Source: Eudromia elegans (taxonomy: Eukaryota > Chordata > Aves > Tinamiformes > Tinamidae). Taken from it: 64,000 bases of DNA. The notes below the pieces were generated by a model. The model did not search any database and was not told where the DNA came from. It was given only the letters and a program-made list of their open reading frames with translations. A program made the position numbers and the translations under genes. Each line of letters starts with the position of its first letter. Positions within the stretch are counted from its first letter, which is position 1. Positions 14,001 to 26,500 of this stretch are shown here, piece by piece. The stretch spans positions 1,330,543 to 1,394,542 of the forward strand of contig PTEX01000138.1 of assembly GCA_003342815.1 (NCBI GenBank), in the 5' to 3' direction.

Positions 14001-17000
14001 GTCAGCCTCTCAGAAGACAAATCATTGCAGCAATTAATTTTACTCCAGCTAACTTTTATTTTTAGGAAAGTGGAAGACTAAGCATCTGTTCTAAAATAAA
14101 CAGAAAATGCATTGTCTGCAAAAAGAAATGGTGGGTTCCTCACTGGAGACATTCTAAAAATAACGTTTTTGAGCCAGAGCCTGGTTTCTACCAAAGTAAT
14201 TAGGAATGGAAATTCATTAGATCTTTATTGAGATAAATGATATATCTGTTTAGGAAGGCAGCATTGCCCAGTGGATGTGGCATTGAATCGGGACGCAGCA
14301 AAACTTGCCTTTCTGTTCTTGGCCCTGCCACTGTGCTGCCTGGCAGCATCGGGAGAGTCACTGCCTGGTCCGGGGCTCGCACCAAAGCTCTCCCGCCTCC
14401 TCCAGAGACAAGACGCAAACTAGTGGTCTCTGCTTCCCTGTAACACTGGGGCTATCTTTCAGATTTTTAATACCTTGTCCTTATAGGGTTTGCAATTCAT
14501 GACATTTCAAAAGCAGGAGTCATGAGGGGGGTGTACAGACTGACTTAGGCCTCGGACCGTTGCCGAGCTGTAGATGTGTGGGACCATTTGGGATGTCTTT
14601 CAGGTTGTCCCTTGTGGCCTTCAGCTGCTGCTTCAGCTACGCCCGTGAGCAGATCTCCCATTAATCCGGGTCTGTATCTGAAAGTGTTTGGAGGATGTCT
14701 CAGACCCTCTATGGCATCTCAGATGTCACTAGTCAATTAAGTCCGTGCAACTAAATCAGACTTTTAGATGTCTGTTTTAATTGATTTTGTGTTGCCTTCT
14801 TGCACAGCCACTGGAGGGGAGCGTCTAGTGTAGGTGCACTGGAGCGTCCTACAGACAAATTTACTTTTCTCCCTTGATGGCTTAGGAAGCTTGGGCTCTT
14901 AGGCTCTTCCTTTCTCCTCCCAATCACCTTAGCATTCCCTTTCTTTCTATATTGCAACACAGTATTCACAGCATTGCAACAGCAATAAATAAAGGCAATT
15001 TATTGTCTTTAAAATCAAGCTTGAGCTGTGAACTGCTTGAGTCCCCACTCAGGTCATGTGACTTGTTTTACTAGCATCTTTTTTTCTGTGGATTTCAAGT
15101 ACTAACCAGTATTATCTATCTAAGGATCTGCTTTTGGAGCAGTCAGTTTTGTTCTGAGGAAGTTAAGTATTCATTGATAACTGTTTGGAGAGTGGAGCTG
15201 TTTGCACTTTCCTTTCCCTCCGGTGTAATCAAATGTAAATATAAAAAATGGTCCTCAAAGCTGATTACGGTCTTACAGTCCTGATTTCTCCAGAAGTGCC
15301 CAGCACTGGAAATTGCCTCATGAATTCCAGCCTCTAAGGGGAAGCAGAGAAAATGGCATACATCCTTGGGAGGCACTTGGAAATGAAACTGCAATTTCCT
15401 TCAAGTGTACTAGCTATGTAATACCCTTTTATTAATCTTTAACATAAGATAACCGTTTCTTGGCAAACAAGTTAGAAAAAGATGTTTTGCTTTGGTTTCT
15501 ACCTATTTGCAGTGAGAAATACAGTAATAGATCCTCTAAAGGATCTGACGTAGGGTCTTCAAGTAATCCTGCTGAAGCCTTTTTATACTATGCAGTCCTG
15601 CCCAAAAGCAAAAAAAAAAGTTTTAACTCTATGTCTTTTTTGGGGAAAAAGGGATGGGAAGGGAAGGCAAAGGGAAGATGAGTCTCTTGGGGTCCCTCTC
15701 CCACTTCTCTGCCAGGGCCTGCTGGCAAAAGGCCTGTGGGCTTGTTTGTGTTCTGCGTGCAGGCTCCCTACATGCTCGTATGCTCAGCCGGTGAATCAGG
15801 CTCAAAGACTGCTCAGCCAGCCAAAATGGGATAAAGGGGCTGGTCCTAAACCGCAAGGATTATGAGGAAGATTTACCTTATAGCAGTAACAGCTGTTTTC
15901 TGTTTTCCATGTAATCTGGGAGATGAGTGAATAATGGAAGGATTGGTAGTATCAATTATGCAAAGATTTCTCCCTTCAAAATGCAGCGTCACTCTTAAAG
16001 AAATGAGTACATCTGTGATTTACTTCTTTGGAATTTTTTTCATTGCTTGTTAAAATTTAATGTTCTGGTACATGTCGTTCTCCAGTGAAAACTGTGCCCT
16101 AGATTTGTCAGCCAGAACAGCCGGCAGCTGTGTCAGACAGGAGCTGTGCAGGGGAAGTGCCCGGTGATAGGACATGATGGAAATGAATGAGCACTCCTCA
16201 CAAAGGGGAAAACTAGGCGAGGGAGGGACCAGCCTCTCTTGGTAGGGAACTCAGGGCTGGCGTCGCTGCATTAGAGATCCTGCAGCCTCCCTAGTGCTGA
16301 AAAGCACATGATAGATATTAAGCAATTTTGCAAATTATTAACTTGCTATTCCTCTTATTTTGTCTTACAAAATACTCACCTTTTTATTTTTTAATCAGAG
16401 CATTTGAGCATTTCTTACATATTTCCCAGCTGTCAGAATATTGGGACAACAATAAGTCTGTTCCAATCTCTTCCCTCCTAGTCAGTCCTATCATTATTTT
16501 AACAATGAATTGTGATAAGATAAATCTTTTTATATACTTATATATGTGTGTACAGTGAAACATAAGAAATAATTATATATTCATGCATACACGCAAATAA
16601 GAAGGACAGACTTGATAGTAAATTTACTGCATTTGAACAGATATGTTCCTGATCCTTCCTTCACCTCTTGTAGGTGTTGAGCGTGATTGGAGTCTCAGAA
16701 AGAGAAGTCTTTACTTCATAGGATCAGAATCACTCAGGGCAAGACTTCCTTGCCCTGAGTAGTTACTGAGAACCTCCAACAGGTATGGGAGAAATCATAG
16801 TTAGAAAGCATGTACTTAATGTGTGACATATCTTTATGGCAATGCAGCAAATCCCAATGTAACTAATCCTGATAAATACAAAACTAAGGTTATAGAAAGC
16901 TTTATTTCAGAAAGTTTTATTTCAGAAATAATGATAACTCTGCATGTGTCTGATATACTGCTAAGCTACTGAGACACAAAAGCTGCAAAGTCGCACTTTG

Positions 17001-20000
17001 ATTTAAAAGATGAGTTTTATTTGTTTCATAGAGCTCTTCACCTCTCTGCTCATGCACAATCTCTGTGTGCATTTGGATGATAAGACTAACTAAAAATTGT
17101 CTTTCTGCAGACAGTTCGGGGATGGTTAGCTGTGAGCTCTCTGTACCTTCTTAACAACATCTTGGTTATGGTGATTTTAAGAGGGAACATCTAGTGTAGA
17201 TACTGTGGGAGGAGTTAATGTCTGTTTCTTTCTGAAATTACAGTTTTTCTTTTAGATACAAGAATATAAAGAGTGGGGAGGAAAGCATGTGGAGAGGCCA
17301 ATGAAGCAGTACCCTTTCAAAAAACGTTTTGAGTTGAAATAAAAAGATGAATCACAACCCTGCTATAGTTGTGGGTGCTGAAGTAATGCAGGAGTGAGCA
17401 CAGGAGCCTGAATTGGTAAATTGAACGCCACTGCTCAGCATTACTCAGATTGCTTCCTGTTCCTATTTTATACTGAAATTACATTACAAGACTCTAAGTA
17501 GCAATGGGAGCAGAAGGTAAAACCATCCTTCCTTCCCAGCATGTGCCAATATAGTCTACTCTGCTAGGTATGGTCTTGTTTATTGCCACAGATGGGTCAT
17601 AAGGTAATGGGGTGTTAATGGCTATTTAAAAAGCAAAAATTAACGTTTTATAAGGTTATCAAGATCAAAATCTTGATCAGGCAAGATCAGTCTCTTCTCA
17701 TTTATACTAATTCCTACTGAAAGCAATTTTACCTGGATGTTTACAAAGCTGGAAGTCCCTTCTTCTCTCCTTTGGAGTAACGCTGAGTGTACGGCAGCAT
17801 TTCCCAGTTGGGCCCTTTGCGCTTTGCCTGACGCTGCAGAGCAAGCCGAGTCCAGCGGTCGGTGCGAGCGCGCGAGGCTGCCTTGTTGCTGTTGCTGGCT
17901 GTGCTTGGTGTTGGGATCAGGCGGAGGGACCCCGCTGAGAACTAAGGAGGCGAGTGCTGCCCTTTCGTGGCGCGGGTCGTGGTCCCTCCCGTGCTGGGGC
18001 AGCCGAGGCCTCCACACTGCCTGGGGCTGCAGGATTCACTGCTGCCACAGCCACACTTGAGGCGGGTAGTGACCACCTTGCAACAACTGCCCTTGTGGGG
18101 AGGCACTGCCAGGGGTGACGGACCCAGTGTCAGCTCAGCGGCGTGGAAAGGGCACCCCAGCACCATTCTGTTCTGCTGCTGCTGCATGAACGCCTTTGGT
18201 CTTTGCAGTGAGACCAGGCTGGCTGGACTAACAGAAGGCTGATGAGAGCAGGAGGCTGCTTCTGCATAGGTCCCTCTCCTTGCTCTTCACCCATGAGGTC
18301 TGAGCATTTGTCTGAAAGGGGCTGTGGTTGCAGTAACTATTCTGCCTTTGTAGGACTGGCGTTTAGTATCAGTATGACCTACCCATTAGTGCATTTATAA
18401 GGACAGTTAGCCAGTGAGGAAGCTAATCACTTCAAGCAGGACTTATTCAGGAGTCCGTATTACGATGGGTTCCCCTGCAAAACAAAGTGGAGTCTGCACT
18501 GGGTGAGCAGCAGCACAGCCATCCGCACCCCCCCAGCTGAGGGTGCTGCCTTCCCTCTGAGCTCCCGAACGCTGGGCAGGGATGGTGACTGGTGGAAATG
18601 TCTACGCTGGGTGTAATGCCTAGGAGGGAGATTAGCTACAACATGCGGATGGGGTATTTCCTTTAAGGCACACCTTTAAGGCACAGCTGGCAGCCGCGTG
18701 CTGTTCAGTAGCTATGTGGATCGGAGTGGGGTGGGAAGTGAGAAACAGGCTTTTAAATCCGCAGCTCTCCCTTCCCAGCATCATGCCCCAGCTATGTGGC
18801 TGGAAGCTGTTGTATTTCGGGGATGTGGAGGGCAGAGCTGCTCTGCTGGTAAAAGTGGTGCTCTAATTCTGTGGTGTAGATTCTGTGGTGTAGAGGGGAC
18901 ATGGATGTTGCAGCCCAAAAGGACAGTCATGTGGAAGGGCAGGAATCTGGGTCCCTGGCTTACTCCAATACTGGATCTACATTTAGCCGACACGTAGTGT
19001 GAAGTGCAGCATTTTGGAGCAGGAATTTTGCTGAGACTTCCTTTGGAAGTGAGCACTGCCAGTCTTCAGGAGCAGGACGCAGAGCTTTTTCCAGGGCAGC
19101 CTAACAGCCATAGGAAACACCTGGGATGGGGGAAAGGTGAATTGGGGCTGCCTCAAGGGGAGATGATGGTTACTCCCACATGTCTCCTTTTCTGGAGGGG
19201 TGCTTCTCATCACTGATGACTAATGAAGATTTAGGTGCCAGCACATGAGCATGCAATATAAAATAGAAGTGAGGCCTCCTCTTGCCTCTGAAACAGAGGC
19301 TGCTGGTGCTTTGCCTTGAGAAAGCTGCCCTTAGGGGAGGTGTCGTACCTGGCCTGGCTCCGAACTCTGCCTCGCGAGTCAGGAACCTCGCTGGGTCTGT
19401 GGCACTGCACAGCGGCTGCCTCGGCACCCGCTGTGCTGGAGCTGAGCGCGCTTGAGGACCGCTTTGCTTTGGCAAATCTAGTGAGGAGGCTGATGCAGCT
19501 CACATTTCCTTCCAACAGGGCAAATCAACTCCTAGCATTTTTCAGGGGAATTCTTTTGCTAAAGAACCATACTAAAAGTCACAGATTCTCAAGACTTTTC
19601 TGTACAATAAGACTTAATTTCTCTTCATGCTCTTTCATGGAGGGAAAGCACTGAGTCATTTGATGAGCTGTGTGCTTGGGAAGTTCTACCGTACTCTGTA
19701 AAAGGCTCATCACAAGATGTTCTTTTAATAAGGAGCAAATAATGGTGCTTCCCAGCTGCCTAAGAACAATTTCACGTTTCAAGTTAATATACTAAACCTT
19801 ATGATTCTGCTCACTTTCTGTTTTACTGGAAAGGAAGTATTAGGCAGAACTGGCCAAAGTGGAACCCTTTCAGTGCCTAAGGTAATGTTCACTCGCCTCT
19901 GTGCTGCCAGTTGCTAGATCTGCTCTTTCCATCATTCTTCCCATTCTTGCTCTCTTGCTTTCCACACTGTTTGCACAGGACAAAATAGCAGACCTTGGGG

Positions 20001-22693
20001 AGTCACTGGCAGTTCTGCTTCAGCAGGTGAGCACAGCGTGTCCTTCTGTAACACACGTGAGCAAGGCTGGTCCTTTGGGAAGCTGGGGTTCCTGCTGTTT
20101 ATCTGTTGATTGCAGATAGATTAATTACAACACTCCAAACGAAGAGGAAGATCCTATTCTCCTAGACAATTGTCTCCCTCATCTTAGCCTTGCCTTACAT
20201 TGACAGGAAGAAGTGTGAGTGCTATCCAAACTCCTTAAATCCCTCCAAATCTCATGTCCTGGTAAATTGTCTTTCTTTCTTCCTCTAGTTACTGAACTCA
20301 TGTCACATTTTGTCATTTTTTCACCCCAATTCATTGATTGCTATAATACTGTGTATTATTCCCTAATCTTCCAAAAAATTGCATTCTACTAAATGGAGTG
20401 TGTGGTGGGGGGGGAAATGGGGGAATGACATTTTGGCTGGAGAGTTGCCCTTCTAGAAAGCAGCAGTGGGAGGTAGCGAAGGCAGCAGGGAGGTCAGGCA
20501 GCAGCTGAGCTAAGAGGGCATTGCAGTGCAGCAGGAGTGCATTGGCACATCACATTAAAATGTAATCTGGACATGTTAGAGGCAGCTTTGAAAGATCCTC
20601 AGTGGTCCTGAGCAAGCAACATAGCAACACCGAGGTCTGTAAGCAGCTGAATCACCTTGCTATTAGGCTACTTTTCATTATCCTTAGGACACACTTCACT
20701 CTACTGCCTTTGCACCTGCAGAGCTGCATCCCACAGCTTTCCTTAGTTTCAGGACCCCTCTGTGATGTACATTTACCACTAAATTAGTCTAGTCCTTCCT
20801 TGTGAAATGGGCTGTCCCAGAGCCAGCACTTCCACTGTCTGCAAAGCAGTTACCTTGAGCAAAGCTGCCGTTCATCTTAGTGAATGAGAAGCAGCTCTCA
20901 GTGCTAATCCTGGCCTCTCTCAGTGAGCCTCCAGAGCCCAGCTGTAGCAGAGCTGATGGGGACGGAGCAGTAGATAAGCCCTGCAGTGGAAGTCTCTGCA
21001 GCTGGAGTGTTGTTTTGTTCTGTCTCCTTCTGCAGTTGCTTTTGTTTTGGCCAGCACAAGTCACTGCATTGATGCCCTCTGGCAGGTAAAAATGTGAGTC
21101 CCTGTAGTGCGATACGGAGCGAGGAGCTGTTGTGCAGCACTGCGGGCCGGAGCGCGGAACAGCTTGCTGCCGAGTTCGCCACCGCTGTCTGTGCGGTAGC
21201 AAACCTGCTCCCCACACAGGCACTCGGGGGGACTTCTTTGTGTAATGCCTTCATTTGTGTACAGCATTTGGAACCATTACTTTCTTTGCAGCTGCTAAAA
21301 ATTCGTAATTTGAGCATGACCTTCAGTACAGCACAGTTTTAATGCAATTTTTTTTCCTACGTTCAAATTTGTGAACATTTGTCTACTGGTAAATTCAGTT
21401 TTCTTCTAGAAGAATCCCATATGGGCTTCTAGAAGCACTGTGAAATACAGAGTAGGGAGCAAGAGTCTAAATGTTTTCTGTAGCCATCAGCATAACAGCA
21501 TTGTAAATCCTTGTTATAGATATCCAACTGGTGTAATTTAACAAGCACAATTTTCACCACAAAATAAAGATACGAAAGAGTTCCATAAATAATATCTGAC
21601 AAATTGTTTTGGAAAGCCTAGCTGGGTATCTAAGCCATCTAACTTTAGCCACCTAATTTAGTTAAGACTAATTAAGACTGTCTGCCCAAGGGAAACAGAT
21701 GTTGTCAGACTAGGGTCCTGTTTTCAGCTGTGCTCTGGTATGATTTCTCCCCCTCTACTGACTCCATGAGAAGCCTTGGGAGACCAGTATGCTGATCTAA
21801 ATTAAGCAGAGTGAAAACCTTTGCAGAGGGACCAGCTCAGAACAGCTACCTTATTGCAGACTGGCTGCAATGAAATTTTAAGACTGCAGACATATTATAA
21901 TGAAGTGCCTCTGTCCACAAGCTCTAGCTGAGTTGCAGTTGCTTGGGACTTTGCTTTTTAAAATACGCTTCTTTTTACCCTTTGCAACACCATAAGGTTC
22001 ATTTAAATACTAGTTTACTAGCATATTCCAAAGAAAAGTCTACAACAGTAATATCAGCTGAGAAACTAAGCGTATTGGATGTGTTAAAAAAGTAACACTG
22101 GTCATTCTTTTTCTCTTCAGCGCTCAGGCGGATCCTTAGCTATTCCTCTGTGTGCATTCCAAGGAACTGTGTCTCTGCAAGCACCCACGGGAAAAACCCT
22201 GTCTTTATCTACTTACGAGGTAAGCACTGAGGGGCAAAAAATAGCGCCCACGTCGAAGAAGATTGAAGTGTATCGATCTAAGAGTGTTGGTCATGAGCCA
22301 AACCCAGAGAAGTCACCTAATACATTTGCTGACACAAGTGTTAAGATTCATTTAGAAGTTCTTGAAATTTGTGACAATGAAGAGGCCCTGGATACTGTGT
22401 CAATCATCAGTAATATCAGCCAGTCCTCCACAAAGGTTAGGTCTCCATCCTTACGGTATTCACGGAAAGAGAACAGGTTTGTTTCGTGTGATTTAGGGGA
22501 AACTGCCTCCTACTCACTCTTCATACCATCAAACAATCCTGACAGCGATATTAACATATCAATTCCAGACACTGTTGAAGCTCATCGGCAGAACAGTAAA
22601 AAGCAGCATATGGAAAGAGATGGTTATCAGGAAGAAATCCAAATGTTGAATAAAGCCTACAGAAAACGTGAAGAAGAAGGCAACAGCAATTAA
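1666..22693 (+). CDS. GPR149: GPR149 orphan G protein-coupled receptor, C-terminal half (two exons in window)
   Basis: Coding exons are 1666-2090 and 22121-22693. They join in phase 0 (CGG CAG / CGC TCA) and the first needs one upstream base, so the gene continues to the left of the window. The 331 or so residues seen are the long intracellular tail. I recognise it by conserved GPR149 stretches: [112 protein letters not shown] and the ending [19 protein letters not shown]149 is an orphan class A receptor at the plasma membrane; mammalian work links it to brain and oocytes, but its ligand is not established. No membrane segment lies in this part. The tail is hydrophilic and rich in Ser/Thr and charge, which fits regulation by phosphorylation (inference). 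Confidence in identity is high; the exon 5' of position 1666 was not found here. Confidence 0.93.
4437..4472 (+). repeat. Short tandem repeat (ttgaattta)
   Basis: About three imperfect copies of a 10-nt unit (tttgaattta) in the large GPR149 intron. Confidence 0.7.
13208..13252 (+). repeat. Local duplication of atttgcataaagat
   Basis: The words atatttgcataaagatg and gcataaagat recur within about 40 nt, giving three copies of gcataaagat. Confidence 0.75.
14256..14500 (+). mobile_element. Ancient MIR/CORE-SINE-like element
   Basis: The + strand follows the MIR layout in order. It has a tRNA-like head (cagtggatgtggcattga), then ttcttggccctgccact, then a gggagagtcact block matching the usual 'gggcaagtcact' segment, and downstream ctgcttccctgtaacactgggg matching 'tttcctcatctgtaaaatgggg'. 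A GC-rich insertion seems to separate the last two blocks (about 14370-14430). Boundaries are approximate. Recognition is from the remembered consensus, not an alignment. MIR-type SINEs predate the amniote radiation, so a copy in a bird would be very old. Confidence 0.55.
19979..20026 (+). other. Candidate cassette exon inside GPR149 intron
   Basis: A long pyrimidine tract (about 19924-19973) leads to tttgcacag, then 48 nt, then CAG|gtgagc. The 48 nt contain 16 open codons reading [16 protein letters not shown]. Because the flanking GPR149 exons meet in phase 0, inclusion would keep frame. I know of no such exon in GPR149; this may be a pseudo-exon or part of an unrelated transcript. Confidence 0.25.
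22121..22693 (+). CDS. GPR149: GPR149 terminal coding exon
   Basis: The acceptor is ctttttctcttcag|CGC. The exon is 573 nt, giving 190 residues and a TAA stop at 22691-22693. It encodes the most conserved part of the tail, ending in a basic/acidic segment ([14 protein letters not shown]). Base composition is ordinary here, in contrast to the preceding exon. Confidence 0.95.
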   Translation, partial: RSGGSLAIPLCAFQGTVSLQAPTGKTLSLSTYEVSTEGQKIAPTSKKIEVYRSKSVGHEPNPEKSPNTFADTSVKIHLEVLEICDNEEALDTVSIISNISQSSTKVRSPSLRYSRKENRFVSCDLGETASYSLFIPSNNPDSDINISIPDTVEAHRQNSKKQHMERDGYQEEIQMLNKAYRKREEEGNSN

Positions 22694-23500
22694 AAGACAT
22701 TTAATCTAGACATTTAAACGGATTTAATGGACAAGTTGTCTCAAGTTGATCTAGAAAATAGAATGACCACTGTTTTTTCCTAATACGTAACTTCTGTGGG
22801 GGGCTGCTATAAAATAGATCAGAACTTTAAATCGCATGTAGTTGGGAAAACAGAAATACTGAAATGCTTTACAGCATTGCTTGTTGAATTTCACGTTATT
22901 TATATATCTATTTGTGTGCAGAACTCTCATGTCTAAAAAGAACTCAAAGCAAAGTGTTACAAAACTGCTTTGGTTGCTTGTTGGCACTGGGTGGCCCATC
23001 CGTGAGAACCTGGGGATAAACTCCACCCAAGTGAAGTTTTAACAGTTTTTACTGACTGTTGCAATTCCTCTCTTATTGCTCTGTTACTTCTCTTACATGA
23101 GACTTGAAACATTTATCTGCAAAAATGTAGCAAAAGTTTGAGACTAACTCCTTTATTTGACTAAGTAAAGGATTAAAAGACGATGAAGTGATTTAGGTTT
23201 ATACTCTTCTGTATGTGATTCATATGTAATACTGTGTACCTGACCACCGTTAGATCTTCAACTGTGGATGGCTGAAATGCAAGCATGCACATTCTGTAAA
23301 TATGTCATCGTGAACCTTAACTATGTTCTCATGGCTTGACATTTCTTTGGTCAAGTATGTAAAATGTTGGTTAGTTTTATGCCAGTGACTGTAAAGAGCA
23401 CCCTTTTCTTGCCTCCTTGATATCTTGCCAAGTTAAGAGGTTTCCCAACCTCACAGTATATTTGCACTTGATCCAAATAAAGGTAACATTTGAAATGTCT
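22694..23500 (+). other. GPR149: GPR149 3' UTR
   Basis: AT-rich sequence directly after the TAA stop, with no further splice or coding signal. The best polyadenylation signal is AATAAA at 23476-23481, which puts cleavage near 23500. The end is an estimate. Confidence 0.5.
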
Positions 23501-26500
23501 CAAGAGCTAAACCATTAAAATTAATTTGAATAATTTTTCATGTTTAAAGATTTTCAGACAGGAGGCTTCCCTAAGTAAAGAATAGTGATTTGCAAGGTGA
23601 TCTTCCTTTTCAAGGCCCGTTTGAATCTAGTACTTCTCGCAGCACATGGGAATGGGCCTAGCTGGAAGGTGGCTGTGGAAGTCCCAGTGGCTCTCAGCAA
23701 GGACGCTAGCATTACTCCTGCCAGGTATCTCTTTTCAGTAAACCTCTCATCGCCTTTTTGGACAGACCCTCATCCTTTAGAGCTAAGGAAGTCAAGAGTC
23801 TGCAGTAAAAACTGATTTATGACTTACAAGAGGGGCCAGGGAACTCTTCATGGTGACTAGATCTAACTTAGACACTGACCTCCAGAGAGGGAGGCAGAGG
23901 GGTTCTTGCTCTGAATCACTCTCAGGAGTCTGGGCCTCTACTGACATACAGGAAACTTAAAACTAAGTGTAAAACCAACCTAAAGCTACTGAATGCTCCA
24001 TTTTGTGTTAGATTCAGATAAGGACTGGCCAGAGTCCTCAGGTTTTACATGAAATATATTGCAAACTTTCTTAAGGCTAATGTGCAATTAATGCTAGGAC
24101 AGCAATGTACATGGGGAGAGAATCAGTGTCAAAGGCTGCAGGTGGTTGTGGTAAAGGGGATTCCTCTGCAAATTCTGCTTTCCATAGACTATCTTTCCAA
24201 GCTGAAAACAAAGATACTTTAAAGATTCCCTCAAAGCTCTTGTACCATGAAGATGCTGTGTTATATTTCAGATTTAACAGGAAAATACAAGAAGACTGAG
24301 TAACTCATGCCCTGTAGAAAAAGTCACTATTTATATGTACTAAGCAAAGAGGCCTTGAGCTGTCTCTGAAGCTGCTGCTTTTCTTTGTCTTCTGTAGAAG
24401 GGGCACAAAAGCTGAGTCATAACCACAGACACGCCTCGGCACAGCATCCTGGCTTTTGGGTTTTGTCAGGTGGTGGCAACCCTCCTGACAAGAAGATTAA
24501 GTGCTGAGGTGTTAATCTCAGGTGGGTACATTTAGAAAGGGTTAAAATTTAGAGGTATTAAAATTCTGCATAAATGCGAACCTGAACTTGACCTAATCAT
24601 AGAATATTGTTCTGCTGCTGTAATAATTTTCTTTAATGAATCAGTAAATTTGCTAACATAATTTTATGTTTTGCTCTAAAATGGGTCACATGATTAAACA
24701 TTTTAAAGTTTCTGAAAACCTAGGTCATAATTATTTAGTAGATACCAGTTCACTGCACAAAGCACCAGCAAACTAACTAGCTGCATACTGTTACGGCTTA
24801 TCTATTCGGGTACACTGTTAAGGTGTACTCATTTATCATTTTGGAAGTACAACTGGACTTTAAAAAAAAAATTGAATAGTTTGTCAGGGAAACATTTTTC
24901 TTCCTCTACTGTTGTATTTTTTTTCTGTCTGACCTGTTTATGTATTTCAGTGCCAGCTTGACATTTGAGGGCAAAGTGCTTGTCAGTGACCATTTGAAGG
25001 TAACTTGAAAGAGAGCTCATCTCTACAGGCACCACAGGGACTGAATGAAAACAAAATCCTTTGGAAAAATAGGATCTGCTTTGGGTCTTCCCAAAATTTT
25101 GATTGAAAATACATCTTTTAGCATCATGTTATTTTAAAATGTAGCTATTTCATAAGATGTAGTGAATATTACTTGTATATTATTTTACCTTTATAGATTT
25201 GGAACTGATGCATGGATTCTGGAATATGTTTTCACTTCCTGGTAAGTATCACTATAGTGATTGAAAATATTAATATTTAAGTATTATGGTTCTCTGTTAT
25301 AATGTGTTTTATAGATTTAGACAGTTGTCTCAGGGCAGCATAACTTCTGCTTTTCTAAACTTGAATCACAGCTCCTATGTGTATTTCAGTTCACGTGTAT
25401 GTGTGCTGTATGCTGAACATTCCTGTGTATTTTACAGTCTAGTAAGATACTCAGTCCTTATACAACCAATCTTTACTCATATGCCAAGTCCTGTTAACTA
25501 CAGCCTGATTCACTAGTGGGGTTGAGAGCATTTAACGTTGGGTCCTCTTTCCTTGGTTCATCTCATTCTCACTATTTGCCTGTCAGTAGTTTCATATTTC
25601 TTCTTTGGGAACCGAACTTCATTAGGCAAGACACTGTCTTTTGTCCATTTTGAGAACATGCTGCTAGGAAATAAACAATCGTGCACAGATTCCTTGCTTT
25701 AAATCATAAGAAGGGGCTACTGAAATGAATGAAAATAAATGTGAACAGTGGTTGAAAGTTGGATAACTCCAGTAATTTTCAAACCATTGAATTTATTTCA
25801 AGTTCTTCATGTTGTGCTTATTAGAAAAATATGTTTATATGAGTAGATGAACATTTGCCATCTTTCCAGCATGTGTATCTACAAATCTACTGCAAATACC
25901 TGCATTTTGAATCTCACTTACCTCATACACGTGTGGTCCCTGAGCATCCAAATGTGATGCTATGCTGAGTCACTGGAGCAGACACAGTAGCTCTGTTCAA
26001 GTTACCTCACTGGTTTCCCTGCACAGTGAACATGAAACCTGTTAAATGTGATGTTCTCAGTTTGCTTATGAATCGTGTGTAATGGCCTCTGAAGATGCAT
26101 GTTCTGTTCTGGTTATAGTGCAACTGGATCCTTTTCCTTGGCATGCTAATCTCCCAGCACTGCACCCATTCTGAAAGCAAGTGCATCCTGTAACCTCGCG
26201 CTCGTCCCTCTGATGAATTCAGAGCTGCGAAGGGAGAGGTGTCACCAGTGTGGTGGCCTTAATGGAAGAAAAAGTGCAAGCTAGTGCAGTGGCTTCCTGA
26301 TGGCCAGGCTTATGTGCTCTGCAGGGCCATTGGGATTCGGTTCCTCTCTACGACAGCGTCTCCGTCTGCTGTCTGTGTTATGAACACAGACATTACTTGT
26401 TCTTCCAAATTTTTTCAGGGTTGTCAGAAGCCCCCAAGATACAAGTGAATCCTGCTATCCAGTCCAGCCTCCTTTGTAGATTTATCATTGCAGGAGTTTG

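Larger units (their letters stand above)
2091..22120 (+). other. Large GPR149 intron (about 20 kb)
   Basis: This single intron between the last two GPR149 coding exons starts gtaaaa and ends ttctcttcag. It is mostly AT-rich and unique. It holds a MIR-like SINE (about 14256-14500), short local duplications, and several GC-rich patches (about 6245-6345, 8210-8640, 11510-11680, 17800-17990, 21100-21240). It also holds a candidate 48-nt cassette exon (19979-20026). No other coding gene was recognised; the open frames inside the GC patches are what stop-poor GC-rich DNA produces by chance. Confidence 0.75.
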
